A DNA stretch of 64,000 bases from Aegilops tauschii subsp. strangulata (taxonomy: Eukaryota; Streptophyta; Magnoliopsida; Poales; Poaceae). Below the pieces are notes generated by a model, which was given only the letters and a program-made list of their open reading frames with translations, made no database searches and was not told where the DNA came from. The stretch spans positions 378,177,633-378,241,632 of the forward strand of contig NC_053039.3 in the NCBI RefSeq assembly GCF_002575655.3, given 5' to 3'. Position numbers and translations under genes: made by a program. Shown here piece after piece: positions 35,066 through 47,959 of the stretch; position 1 is the first letter of the stretch; each line of letters starts with the position of its first letter.

Positions 35066-36679
35066 TGAAAGCACAAGTGCTCCCTGGGTGATTTTGGTAA
35101 TTAATGTCAACATATCTCTAGTTAGACTAATGCTTCTACCTAGTATGTTTCAGATAAGTTCAACAATGGAGTGGCATGGACTAGAGGATGTGGAACCCCT
35201 TCAATATGCTAAGGACAAAGGATTGGCTCAAGTTCAAAGCTCAGGACTCTACATTTTCTATTTTAGTGATCCAAGATCACATTGAGTCCATAGGAAAGCC
35301 AATACTATTAAGAAGGGATGAGGTGTTGCTTAATGGCTTGCTTGCTCAAAGTGCTTAGTGATATGCTCCAAAGCCCTCAACCACTTTCTCACTTCCACAT
35401 ATGTCCTAAACCAAAAGCTCCAACTCGGCCCCACCGATATTTCATATCCGGAGCCACCGAGTTCAGTTGTCATAGCCACTGCCAGAAACCCAAATCAGTT
35501 CGGTCCCACCGATGGGATCTCGGTCTCATCGAGATGGGCTTGCAAACTCTCTGTTGTCTGTTGCAATAATTTCGGTCCCACCGAGAGTTGCAACCGGTCC
35601 CACCGAGTTTGGTTGGCCAACATTCTGTTTCACTTATTACCCAAATTGGTCCCACCGAGTTTGAGTAATCGGTCAAACCGAGTTTTGGATTTACCCTAAC
35701 CCTAGCACATCGGTCCCACCGAGTTGATCCAGTCGGTCCCACCGAAATGCCTAATGGTCACATTATGAACCAAATCGGTCCGACTGAGTTCTCTGAATCA
35801 GTCTCACCGAGTTTGGTGATTTGTGGGTAACGGTTAGATTTTGTGTGGAGGCTATATATACCCCTCCACCCACTCTTCATTCGTGGAGAGAGCCATCAGA
35901 ACATGCCTACACTTCCAATACATATTTTCTGAGAGAGAACCACCTACACTTGTGTTGAGGTCAAGATATTCCATTCCAACCACATAAATCTTGATCTCTA
36001 GCCTTCCCCAAGTTGCTTTCCACTCAAATCTTCTTTATACCAAATCCAATCCTACGAGAGAGAGTTGAGTGTTGGGGAGACTATCATTTGAAGCACAAGA
36101 GCAAGGAGTTCATCATCAACACACCATTTGTTACTTCTTGGAGAGTGGTGTCTCCTAGATTGGCTAGGTGTCACTTGGGAGCCTCCGTCAAGATTGTGGA
36201 GTTGAACCAAGGAGTTTGTAAGGGCAAGGAGATCGCCTACTTCATGAAGATCTACCCGAGTGAGGCAAGTCCTTCGTGGGCGACGACCATGGTGGGATAG
36301 ACAAGGTTGCTTCTTCGTGGACCCTTCGTGGGTGGAGCCCTTCGTGGACTCGCGCAACCGTTACCCTTCGTGGGTTGAAGTCTCCATCAACGTGGATGTA
36401 CGATAGCACCACCTATCGGAACCACGCATAAAAAATCTCCGTGTCTCCAAATTGCGTTTGCACACTCCAATCCCTTCCTTTACATTCTTGCAACTTGCAT
36501 GCTTTACTTTCCGCTGCTCATATACTCTTTGTATGCTTGCATGCTTGCTTGATATGTATTGTGAATGTTTAAACTTGTGCTAATACTCCACTTCAACTCA
36601 AGAGATTAAAAAACTGCAACTTTTCTTGATTAGAGTCTATTCACCCCCCCCCTCTAGACACCTCTTCTCGATCCTTTCA
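35066..36679 (+). repeat. 3' LTR of C
   Basis: 1614 bp with 6-bp inverted ends TGAAAG...CTTTCA. It contains the palindromic word array (35420-35820) and a TATA box GCTATATATA at 35851-35860. It is followed at 36680 directly by antisense sequence of element E. Confidence 0.93.
35420..35820 (+). repeat. Array of palindromic TCGGTCCCACCGA words in the LTR of C
   Basis: About 12 copies or near copies of TCGGTCCCACCGA (for example at 35499, 35571, 35595, 35645, 35709 and 35731) at irregular spacing of 14-75 bp. Each is a palindrome TCGGT-CCC-ACCGA. They lie upstream of the TATA box, the place for a U3 enhancer. The truncated 5' LTR keeps only the last two. Confidence 0.85.
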
Positions 36680-37810
36680 CACATGCAAATTTACTTGGAA
36701 CGGCAGGTAAATACCGTATATAGGTAGGTATGGTGGACTCATATGGAACAACTTGGGGTTGAAGGAAGTGGATGCACAAGCAGTATTCCCACTTAATACA
36801 AGTGAAGGCTAGCAAAATATTGAGGAGCGACCAACTAGAGATCGACAACAGTCATAAACATGCATTGAGATTAACCAACATTGAGTGCAAGCATGAGTAG
36901 GATATAAATCAACATGAACATAAATATCGTGGAGGCTATGTTAATTTTGTTTCAACTACATGTGTGAACATGCGCCAAGTCAAGCCACTTGAATCATTCA
37001 AAGGAGGATATCATCCTATCATACTACATCACAACCATTTCAAAAGCATGTTGGCACGCAGGGTAAACCATTATAAACTCCTAGCTAATTAAGCATGGCA
37101 TGAGTAACTATAATCTCTAATTGTCATTACAAACATGTTTCATTCATAATGGGCTAGATCAAGAACGATGAACTAATCATATTTACAAAAACAAAATAGG
37201 TCGAGTTCGTACCAGCTTTTCCTCATCTCAATCATTTCATCAAATATCATCATTATTCCCTTGCACTTGCACAACCGAACGGTGTGAATAATGATAAGCG
37301 TGCACGTGCATTGGACTAAGATGGAACCAAAGGGGAAGACAAAGTAATATGGGATCTCTGTTAGATCAACAATAATGCATATGAGAGCCACTCATCATTT
37401 TCATCGTGGTCTTCTCCTCTCGACCCCAAAGAAAGGAAGAAGAATTTCAAAGAAACACACTAATTTTTTTGGAGTTTTTGTTTCTGAAGAAAGTAAAACA
37501 GTAACGAGAAAAACTTTTTACACGGGAAAGCTCCCAACAAGCAAAAAAAACGAGAAATCTTTTTGGGTTTTCTTTAATACTACTTCTAAACAAGGAAGGA
37601 AAACTAAAAAGAAACTACAACTAATTATTATTTTGGATTTTCTCAAAGTTTTTCAAACACACAAGAAGAAAGCGAGAAAAGAAATAAACTAACATGGGTA
37701 ATACAATGAAAAGTATGAACACCCACAACTGGAATGGGTGTGTGAACATGAATGTAATGTCAGTGAGAGATACGTACGCCCCCAAGCTTAGGCTTTTGGC
37801 CTAAGTTGGT
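36680..37810 (-). other. 3' non-coding region of E
   Basis: No gene is seen. On the minus strand it contains the block CTTGTGCATCCACTTCC and ATGAGTCCACCATACC, also found in B and A. The part towards the 3' LTR is cut off at C. Confidence 0.75.
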
Positions 37811-38834
37811 CTATTCCCACGGCTGGCCCGGCGTATATCCAAAGTTATAGTTGGGATTGTACTGGGATGCGGCAGCTACTGCCTGAAGGGCTGCAGCATG
37901 AAGGCGAGCGGCCTCCACCTCTCTCTCATACTCATTTGCCTCCTCTCTAGTTATAAAATTTCTCTGTTTTACCTGAAAGTTAAAGAAGGCAGGAGCAGGA
38001 AGGTAATATGGACAGCACGTTGTGTGTCAAAGATAAGTCAGTACAGGCGGGACTGTTCGTTCCTCTCAAGAAACTGGTAGCGTACTATAGCATTATAATC
38101 AAGAAAAGCAGGTGGTAACTCAATGTTATTCCCGCTTATGGGTACCCCAAGATAATTAGCTAAACGAGTGGCATAAATCCCACCAAAGAGATCTCCATCT
38201 TTAGCATTAAGGTGTAACCTCCTTGCAATAATATCCCCCAAGTTATATCGCTTATCACCCGTTACCGCACACTTGAGGACACTAAGATCCGATGCACAAA
38301 GGTGGCTATGATCATGTTTACCATTAATGCATCTACCTACAAAGAGAGCAAAATAATGTATGGCAGGAAAGTGAATACTCCCTATGGTAGCTTGTGTAAT
38401 ATTTCTAGTTTCTCCCACAGTGATGCTAGCAAGGAAGTCATTGTATTCAGTTTTGCCAGGCTCACTAAGAATGCCCCATTGTGGGATTTTGCATGCATCA
38501 TTAAAATCTTCAAGGTCCATGGTATATGATTTATCATAAAGATCGAATAAAAAGTATGAGTATTGCGTTGGGATGTAAACTCAAATCTTTGCACGAATGA
38601 ATCAGTGAGGTGATAGTACTGCCGACACTTATCTGACACGAAGTCTCCTAAGTCAGTGTTTTGTATGTACGCATCAAATTCCTCCTTGAAACCAGCATGA
38701 ACCATGAATTCATCCAATGGTCATTCGCAAGGCCGTACTGGAGCTTCTCTTGGTGGTTCAACGTCCGGCTCACATATCGCGAGCCTTGGGGCTTGCTTCC
38801 TTGAGGAACCACCTTGATATATCCTCCTAAGCAT
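37811..38834 (-). pseudogene. Extra ORF after pol (element E), disrupted
   Basis: ATG at 38834 (MLRRIYQGGSSRKQAP) starts a frame with a TGA at about 38718-38720, then DEFMVHAGFKEEFDAYIQNT. A one-base shift near 38530-38560 moves to a second frame (DFNDACKIPQWG, GSIHFPAIHYFALFVGRC, LGDIIARRLHLNAKDGDLFG, YATRLANYLGVPI, ELPPAFLDYNAIVRYQFLER) that stops at 38038-38040. The C-terminal end (REEANEYEREVEAARLHAAA, NYNFGYTPGQPWE) is readable down to 37811. Total about 341 codons. It occupies the env position but has no obvious signal peptide or fusion feature. Similar ORFs are common in Triticeae gypsy families as I recall; function unknown. It differs completely from the extra ORF of A. Confidence 0.75.
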
Positions 38835-39635
38835 TTTTTCCCTCTGAAAAATTTCTGAAATTTTTAGTGATTAAAAATAAAAGTGAACCAAACTCAACAA
38901 GATTGATAGCAACTACTCCTACAAGTGTCTAGAGGCTATATCATGCATCAAAACTACTTTGGACCATATAAATTTGACATGCAAGCTCAAGAACAGGGTC
39001 ACCTCAACAGCAAAAATTTGCAATATATAAAGCACTAGAACAAAAACTAATTGGACCACTGGAGGAGTCACATACTGAAGAACAATCCTCCAAAACAGTT
39101 TTGCAAATGTAGCTTTGCACAAGGAGATCGAAAATGGCAGCAAGATGAGCAAGAACACGGGTTTGAACAATGGGATGATTTTTTCTAGAGGAAGATGAAG
39201 TGGATGGGTGCTGGAATAAGTGAGGGGGACCCACATGGGACCCACACGAAAGGGGGCGCCCTCCACCCTTGTGGTCCACTGGTGAAGCCCCCTAGTGTGT
39301 TCTCAGTGCCAAAAATCCTTAAATATTCTATAAAAAATCATACTAAATTTTCAGGGCATTTGGAGCACTTTGATTTTCGGGACATTTTGTATTCAGAAAA
39401 CAGAAGGATAATAGTATTCTTGCTTTATTTAAACTAAATAAAAGAAAGTAAGAAGTGGGTACAGAAAGTTGTGCTTTCTAAATTCATCCATCTCATGCCC
39501 ATCAAAAGGAATCCATTAACAAGGTTGATCAAGTCTTATTAACAAACTTCTTTCGAGTAACATGAAACCGGAGAATTTTCGAATAACACTAGGTTACCTC
39601 AATGGGGATATGCACGTCCCCAACAATAAGAATAT
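38835..39635 (-). other. Spacer between pol and the extra ORF of E
   Basis: Non-coding. It holds a block with GGCGCCCTCCACCCTTGTGG (39255-39274), similar in kind to the block at 9400-9470 in element A. The last 150 bp before D could be the end of pol, but no integrase motif is readable. Confidence 0.6.
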
Positions 39636-42485
39636 TGTAGCGACCCGACCTCAGACGGTCAAGTCTCTGTGCTTAAGTGTCATCCCTGGATCGGTATGCT
39701 GACACACACAGTACTCGAGGATTTATAACAGAGGTAAATCACATGTATAAAATAACGTAAATACTATTACCTCAACCCAAATAGCGGAAGTAACAAGGTT
39801 GTGGATTCCCATCAACACCAACGGCAAAGTTGAGTGTAGAAATCGTAACCCTAATGTATCACTTACTCGTCGTAAGAACCTGCAACATGAGACGTTGCAG
39901 CCACAAAGGGTCAGTACATTGAATGTACTGGCAAATTCACACCATAGGATAATGATGAATAATAGCTATCACTACATGCTTATATGGCTGGTGGAAAAGC
40001 TCTATGCTTATAAGGTTTTTGCGAGAAGCCAATTTCTCCCTACTGCAAAGGAATATATTTTATTTAACTACAAAGTTTGTTGAAAACATTGAGAAGGTAA
40101 ACCCCCTCTCAATCCCATTAAAAGGTAATTAATAACCCAACAAATTAATTAAGTAACGTGATGAGATCAACACGATAATCCAAGAACCAGATACTCAAGA
40201 TGTCCATAACCGGGGACACGGCTACCCATGATTAGATTGTACACTCTGCAGAGGTTTGCGCACTTTTCCCCACAAGACTCGATCTCCTCCGTTGGGATTC
40301 TCGCACTACATGATGTTTGAGAAACGGATGACCGAGACATAGTCTTTCAGAAACGTTTGCACCTTACGATCGGCTAGACAGTACCACCTACATCCCCTAC
40401 ATCTGCTAGTCTACCACTGTAAGAGTTCACACGACTTAATCAACTATGCTAGAGCCCATAGTAGCTTGTGGCTGCACACGGAAGTTTCTAGCATGAATAA
40501 TCTTATGATCCCTTTGAGCCTGGGTGGCGGTCCATAAAAAAAAGGCAATCACTGGAATACCCAGGTGCCTCAATCCACCCAGATGTGTATTTAAGTTGCC
40601 ACCTTAAGTAAACCATTATACAATCTCACATCTGTCATGGAAATTCACTCAAACCCAATCCTCGTCTACTAGCATAGCATAGCAGTATAAGCAAAACGTA
40701 TAAGTAACTCCCAAGGTTTGAGTGCAGGTCAATAGGTTCCTACCTCAACAACTACTTCCCAATACCCACATGTTATCAATCCTACTCATGCAATGTTTGA
40801 GGGTGAAACTAATGAATAAAAACTGGGTATGAAAGGGATATGATCAAAGTGTGAACTTGCCTGTACAGTTGATGAAGAAGATTCGCACTCAAAACTCTTG
40901 ATAGATCGTCACACTCCGGTCAATCTATCGTAAGCAAACAATAGTAACCACACATAAGCAATTACTCAAGAGATCAGAAAGATCGAAGAAAAGATCTCGG
41001 AAAACTTCGAAAACAAGCAAATAACTCTTGCAACATAAAACAGTTTCTAACAGTACCAAAATTAGGTGGATTTGGCCTTATCAGAAAGTTTACGTCAAGA
41101 GCTTCGTTTTGCAAAAAGAATCAACTCAAACGGAGTTACGGAACTCAAGTTATGAACAAAAGAAGTTTGAATATGAATCTGAACAAATTTCAAAATTTAA
41201 AAATTTCAAAAAGTTGACGTGACAGGTTAACTGGATAGGTGAAAACTAGAATCAGGGCCAAGCTGTTTCTAGATCTAACGTATGAAGACAGAGAACGAAT
41301 AAATCTACCTTTATAAGGTATAGAAAAGACGACTTTGGAGTGTGGAGACAACTTCCAAAAGTCTTGCCGGTGAGGAGAAATATATTTTTTCTTTAGTGAA
41401 TCTAGTCAAACCAAAATATTGATTTAACCCGAATCGGATGATTTTTGAAGGCTCTATGGGTCTATATTTATTGGTGGAAAACAGGCTTAAGGGTCAAAGG
41501 CTAGGCAATTTGGGACTAAACATATACATACATAGATGAAAAGAAAACGAAACAGAGAAGGTGCGTCGCATGGGCCTAAACGCGCAAGGCGGTTCGGCCG
41601 GCCGCGCAGCTGATGTTTTTTTAACAAATTTCGGCCTAAAAAATGAAAAGGCTGGCTGGGCCTGGCCCATTTAGGGAAAATAAAGATGAGGCCCCTGTTG
41701 CTACTATGCTACGCGCGTGGGCGATAAATAAATATGGGCGGTACATACAGTTTTTTTAATAGAAACAGAAGGAAAACCGAATAAAGAAAATAAAGTAAAA
41801 TTTTATATAGGCATATTATATATCAAAATTTTTAGAAAAAGATTTCCTACAAGCTGAACATTTTTCTAGAGTCAAATAAAATCCACACAAATTCAAATAA
41901 AGCAAAGAGTGCTACTGCTCTAGTAAAATCCGGTAAAAGTCATTTTAAAAATACCAAAATTAATTCAAGTTTATTTCTCTCCAATTTTATGAGGTAGGGA
42001 ATCATGTTACCCTATTCTCCATATATTTTATTTTTGGAGAAAAATAATTTGAATAAAACCCAAATAACTCCCAATTTGAAAATAATTTCCAAGGAACTTT
42101 AAATTTGATCCTTTGAAACTCCCAACTCATATTTCATATGTTTTGAAGAAGTCATTTTATCTTCTCTCATGAAAATCATTGAGTTGCATAAAGTTTCTGA
42201 ATTTGAAATAGTTTCAAATGAAATTCAAATATTTTCAACAATCCTTTTCATTTAAATAAATGGAAGAAGTCATGTCATCTTCTCTCCAGGGTTTTGTATT
42301 TGAAAGGAATTTGAATTCACGGAGATCATAAAAGAGAATGAAAGTTTGGGAAAGTCCTTTTATTCCCTCTCATTTAACTTTCAAAAGTTTCAAATCCCAC
42401 TCACTTTCAGGCAATCAATCAAACAATCAATCAAAACTATCTATTTAATATAACATTCCAAAATTTAGAATTTTGGGATGTTACA
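39636..42485 (-). repeat. 3' LTR of D
   Basis: 2850 bp, complete, TGTAGCGACC...GGGATGTTACA on the plus strand. Compared with the 5' LTR it has lost about 65 bp after position 41245. Confidence 0.92.
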
Positions 42486-43665
42486 TACCTACCACCCTTA
42501 AAATGAATCTCGTCCTCGAGATTCGGAGAGGCTAGAAAGAAATAGGTTAGGTTCGGGGTCTTCAAAATCCATCGATCGTCTCCGGGGTCTCGGGTGCTAC
42601 CACCCTTAGAAACATTGTTTCGGTTCCATCAAAACTCTTATACTCCATCCTTATTGTTGACTGTGTCGATCTCTTCAGATCTTCAGGGTAATTACTTATC
42701 TGGGCTCTTCCAGTAGTGGCATAACCTTTTTCCTCAATACTTTTTTCCTTTCATCTTGGTAAGGTTTTCGAGGCGGGGTCTTCTTAGCTGACGGGTCTGG
42801 CGCCAATACTAAACAACTATCGATATCTCATGGTGGTCAGCAATTTATGGTTTCTCCTGCAGGAAATGGGTCTGGCTTCATTCTCACCGTATATCCTACG
42901 ATTGGCAACAACTGCCGTGTACAAGGGGAAAATACTTATACCATTCTAAGGTTCAAATAAGGTTTTGATCGTCGTTTCTCAACTATAGGCAAGTCACTCA
43001 GATTTACCATCCCACATAGCAAGGCGAATAATAAGAGTAAGTCGGTATGGTGATCAATCCATCCCGCACCCAAATCATTACCTTGTATATGGTTTAGCGA
43101 ATCTCGCATTCTAACACTCGGTCATCCTCACAGGCATTGCAGAATTTCTATTGTCGATGAACCAAGTTCGGATAAATCCATGGATTCTGCAAGCCAAACA
43201 ACCATCTATCGTTCCTTCACAACTCTCAGGTTTTGCGTAACTCCTATAAAATGGTCTATTGATAAAATCGTAACTTCTTCCAGGGTTTTTCCTTCAGCAA
43301 GAGTGTGCTTGCTTCTTGGCAGGTCCTGGGGCCTGTGGGTTATGGACCATCTCATCACTTGCAAACCTTGAACTCATCATCGGGGCAACTACTCGTTATT
43401 CCAACCTCCAGCTTCCTAGCATTCTTAAATCCATCCAATTGTACAGTCTCTCTTCCTTCTATTGGTACCAAACAAATATGTGTTTACTCAGACTCATCAT
43501 AGAGTCACAATTGCTCCATATTACCAACATCATACCTCCTTTACATCCAATATTTCTTCCTCCCTTCATACTCTTGGGGGTATCCAACATATCAAGATAA
43601 AACTCATACTTGTTTAGTCCGAAATCCCCTCCGTGGAATATCATTATTTTTACCAAGGGTCAAGT
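42486..43665 (-). other. Internal 3' non-coding part of D
   Basis: Begins with the PPT complement (CCTACCACCCTTAAAA). No pol remnant is readable. caagt at 43661-43665 is the TSD of solo LTR I. Confidence 0.7.
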
Positions 43666-46600
43666 TGTGACGCCCCCGATTTTTGACCGTACACTAATCA
43701 TATATGCAAATGTGTACGATCAAGATCAGGGACTCACGGAAAGATATCACAGCACAACTCTACAACATAAATAAGTCATACAAGCATCATAATACAAGCC
43801 AGGGGCCTCGAGGGCTCGAATACAAGTGCTCGATCATAGACGAGTCAGCGGAAGCAACAACATCTGAGTACAGACATAAGTTAAACAAGTTTGCCTTAAG
43901 AAGGCTAGCACAAACTGGGATACAGATCGAACGAGGCGCAGGCCTCCTGCCTGGGATCCTCCTAACTACTCCTGGTCGTCGTCAGCGGGCTGCACGTAGT
44001 AGTAGGCACCTCCAGTGTCGTAGGAGTCGTCGTCGACGGTGTCGTCTGGCTCCTGGGCTCCAGCATCTGGTTGCGACAACCAGGTAGGAAGGGAAAGGGG
44101 GAAAAGAGGGAGAGAGGCAACCGTGAGTACTCATCCAAAGTACTCGCAAGCAAGGAGCTACACTACATATGCATGGGTATATGTGTAAAAGGCCATATCG
44201 GTGGACTGAACTGCAGAATGCCAGAATAAGAGGGGGATAGCTAATCCTGTCGAAGACTACGCTTCTGACCACCTCCATCTTGCAGCATGTAGAAGAGAGT
44301 AGATGGTAAGTTCACCAAGTAGCATCGCATAGCATAATCCTACCCGGCGATCCCCTCCTCGTCGCCCTGTTAGAGAGCGATCACCGGGTTGTATCTGGCA
44401 CTTGGAAGGGTGTATTTTATTCAGTATCCGGTTCTAGTTGTCATAAGGTCAAGGTACAACTCCGGGTCGTCCTTTTACCGAGGGACATGGCTATTCAAAT
44501 AGATAAACTTCCCTGCAGGGGTGCACCACATAACCCAACACGCTCGATCCCATTTGGCCGGACACACTTTTCTGGGTCATGCCCGGCCTCGTAAGATCAA
44601 CACGTCGCAGCCCCACCTAGGCACAACAGAGAGGTCAGCACGCCCGTCTAAATCCTATGGCGCAGGGGTCTGGGCCCATCGCCCATTGCACACCTGCACG
44701 TTGCGAGAGCGGCCGGAAGCAGACCTAGCCTAGCAGGCGTTCCAGTCCAATCCGGCGCGCGCCGCTCCGTCGCTGACGTCAAAAAGAGCTTCGGCTGATA
44801 CCACGACGTCGAGTGCCCATAACTGTTCCCGCGTAGTTGGTTAGTGCGTATAGACCAAATGGCCAGACTCAGATCAAATACCAAGATCTCGTTAAGCGTG
44901 TTAAGTATCCGCGAACACCGACCAGGGCCAGGCCCACCTCTCTCCTAGGTGGTCTCAACCTGCCCTGTCGCTCCGCCATAAAGTAACAGTCGGGGGCCGT
45001 CAGGAACCCAGGCCCACCTCTACTGGGATGGAGCCACCTGTCCTTTCAGCCCCCTCATCAGAATCACTTGCGGGTACTCAACGAGCCGACCCGACTTTAG
45101 TCACCACATGTGTCATGTATATAAAGTATAGTATATACCCGTGATCACCTGCCGCAGTGATCACGGCCCAGTAGTATAGCATGGCAGACGGACAAGAGTG
45201 TAGGGCCACTGATGGAACACTAGCATCCTATACTAAGCAGTAGGATAGCAGGTAAGGGTAACAACTGTAGCAACAATGACAGGCTATGCAACATAATAGG
45301 ATTAACCGAAATTAGTAACATGCTACACTACACTAATGCAAGCGGTATAGAGAAGAATAGGCGATATCTGGTGATCAAGGGGGGGCTTGCCTGGAAGCTC
45401 TGTTGTACAGGAAGAAGGGTCGTCGGTGACGTAGTCGTACTCAGCGGCATCAGCGCCGGTCTTGGGGTCTACCGGAGAAGAAGAGGGGGAAGAAACAGTA
45501 AATACGGAGCAAACAAAGCATCACAAAACATAACATGGCAATACGCGGTGCTAGGTATGCTCTAACGCGGTGGAAGGTGATACCGGCGAAGGGGGAAACA
45601 TCCGGGAAAATATCCCCGTTGTTTCGCGTTTTCGGACAGATGAATCGGAGGGGAAAAGTTGCGAGTTTTCTATGCTAGGGATGTGTGGCGGACGAACGGG
45701 TTGCGTATCCGGATTCGTCTCGTCGTTCTGAGCAACTTTCATGTAGCAAGTATTTTCATCCGAGATACGGATTATTTTATATGAGTTTCTAAAGATTTAA
45801 TCATTTTCTAGAATTTATTTAATTAATTTAAATCAACATTATCCAGAACAGTCAACAGGGGTGTTGACTGGTCAAACTGACGTGTGGGCCAAGTGGGACC
45901 CACCTGTCATACACTGTTAGGTTAATTAGGGTTTAGGTTAAACTAATTACTGTCTAATTAAACTAATAGGTTAATTAGATTAATTAAATAGGGTTAATTA
46001 ATTTAGTTAATTAATTAATTAAATTTATTTTTATTATTATTTTATTATTATTTTTAATCCCTTTTTTTGAACCGTTCTGTGCGTGGGCCCCGGCTATCAT
46101 TGGGCCAGGGGCCTTAGCGGGCGCGCGGGGTTACGGGCGCGGGCGCACGGGCGTGGCCGTGGGCGCCCATGCCCGAGGCCACGGGCGAGGGGACGCACCA
46201 GCGCGCGCCGGCGAGGCGCGGTGGGGGCGAGCCGTGGCAACGGTGGGCGGAGTCGGCGCGGCCCGGCGGGCATCGCCGGCCGGAGCAAGCGCGGTGGGGC
46301 GGAGGGGAGCCGGGTGGCGACCAGGGGAGGTGCCGTGACAGAGGCCCGAGGCGAGCAGCGGGGAAGCCCGAGCGCGGGGGGGGGGGGGGGCGAGCGCGCG
46401 GTGCGAGCGCGTGCGCGAGGCGGGCGGCGGCGCAGGCAGCAGGGGGTGGACGCCGTCAGGGGCGGCGGTGCGCGCCTCGAGCGGGCATGGAGGCTCCGGG
46501 CTCGAGCTGGGTGATGGGCGCGGCGGTAGTAGCCAGAGGGAGCCAAGGCAAGGCGGCACGGGAGGCGAGCGGCGGAGTGCGGGCTGGGGACCCCCAGGGC

Positions 46601-47703
46601 ACGCACGGGGTGGCCGGTGCGTGGGCACGGATGCGGCTGAAAGTGGCGACGGCGCGGGGCACGACGCGCGCGGAACCCTGGTGAGCCCGAGGCGCGGACG
46701 CGGGAGGGCTACGGTGGCGCGGTGAGCGTGCGTGCGCGGCGAAGAGAGGAGGGAGGGGAGGCAGAGGCTCACGGGGGCCGTAGGGTACGAGGCAGTGGGG
46801 GTCGAGGGGGAAGTCGGAGACGAGGCGGCGAAGAGGAGGCAGTCCGGTGGGGGGGAAGGAAGCAGGCCGGCGAGGGAGAGGACGGGGCCTACGGCGAGGT
46901 CGAGGCGGTGGTGCAGCTGCGGGGCGGCGTGGATCGGCGACAGGTCGGGGCCGCGGCTTCCGGCGGGTTGGTGACGAAGCTCCGCGGCGTCGGGGGCATT
47001 CGCGCAGAGGCGGGCGGGCGTCCCGGCGAGGGGGCCCCGGCGTAGTGGCCGCGGGGATCGACGGCGGTGTCGGGCCGATGGGATCGGGGGTTTGGCCCGA
47101 TCCAGATCGGGCAAAGGAGGGAGAGAGAGGAGTGCGAGTGGGGAATGGGGATCGGGCTAGGGTTCGGTGCCCCCAGGGGGTTATAGGCCAGGGGAGGGAG
47201 TGGGCCGGCCTGGCAGGCCACTGGTTGGGCCGAGGCCCAACTAGCCTGGGGGTTTTCTTTTTATTTCTGTTTTATTTTCCCTTTTGTCTTTTCTGTTTGC
47301 TTTTATTTCTTTAATACTTTATAGTTTTACAAAAATAAAACCCACACCTAAAATGGAGTTACAATTCCAACTACTATCTTAAAAAGTTTTACCCCTGAAC
47401 AAAATAGTTTAATATTTTATAAAATTCAAAAGGCATTTATTTAATTGTTTTAGCTACTGTTTTATTCATTTTAGTTTACTTAAACATTTTATAAAAGTGT
47501 GGTTTCTCGACAATAATTACCTATGCATTATTTGGCACCAACCGAACATTTTAGTTTAAATATTTGAAAACCTTTAAAGGTTGACTTGATTTCGAATTTG
47601 AATTTGAGTCGGTTTCTAATCAACGCGAGTTTATCATTAGTAACCGAGGTGACGTGGCATCATTACGAGGGGGTTACTGTAGCCTAATTATCCGGGCGTC
47701 ACA
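43666..47703 (-). mobile_element. Element I: solo LTR of about 4.0 kb inside D
   Basis: Termini TGTGACGCCCCCGAT and ATCCGGGCGTCACA, exact 5-bp TSD caagt at 43661-43665 and 47704-47708. No second LTR copy or internal coding domain is seen, so this is a single LTR left by LTR-LTR recombination. Minus orientation is inferred from the start TGTGACGCCCGGATAATTAG, common for this LTR type. It holds a very GC-rich block (46080-47240). Confidence 0.82.
46080..47240. other. GC- and CpG-rich block in solo LTR I
   Basis: About 1.15 kb of very high GC content with many CpG sites and a G run at about 46378-46390, between AT-rich flanks. Frames stay open in all directions because of base composition, so the long ORFs here (for example 46131-47114 minus) are not taken as genes. 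It begins about 460 bp inside the LTR start in the inferred orientation. Confidence 0.75.
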
Positions 47704-47708
47704 CAAGT

Positions 47709-47959
47709 GCCCTCACAGGGTACTACCACCCTTAAAATGCTCCAATCTTCCATAGACCAAATTTCTCATATCCTCGAAAATGGTCAAAATCTTCCTTCAT
47801 AGAGTCACCACTCGTAAAATCCAAATCAGTACCAACGATGCTAACTTTATTGATTCTCCAATTACTACAATCTCCTGTATTTCCATTACAGGCCTCAACT
47901 CATCACCTCAACATAAAGGAATGTTCTTACCGCTACTACTATACTTCTCACAGACTCAA
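47709..47959 (-). other. Internal D sequence between solo LTR I and gag
   Basis: Non-coding remainder just downstream of the gag stop. No motif is seen. Confidence 0.6.

Larger units (their letters stand above)
19521..36679 (+). mobile_element. Element C: Ty1/copia retrotransposon, Sirevirus (Maximus/SIRE) type
   Basis: Sense copia element with order gag-protease-integrase-RT-RNase H. It has a truncated 5' LTR (19521-20427), an initiator-Met primer site, pol to 24422, a long 3' non-coding region with several G-rich purine tracts, and a full 3' LTR (35066-36679). It is split by Angela element L at 24811-33555. Sirevirus membership is inferred from many short palindromic TCGGTCCCACCGA words in the LTR and repeated polypurine tracts in the 3' region, both known marks of that genus. 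Several stops and one frameshift inactivate it. Confidence 0.85.

Noticed and set aside
35420..35820. CRISPR-like short repeats with spacers in the C LTR
   Set aside because: Words are palindromic, 13 bp and irregularly spaced in an LTR promoter, with no cas genes in a plant genome.
41028..41222. 64-codon ORF also present at 51529-51723
   Set aside because: It is the same region of the two D LTRs, so the repetition does not show coding conservation.
46131..47114. Long Pro/Arg/Ala-rich open frame (327 codons, minus) and overlapping frames on both strands
   Set aside because: The frames are open because of extreme GC content in solo LTR I. Several frames are open at once and no domain or composition typical of a real protein is seen.
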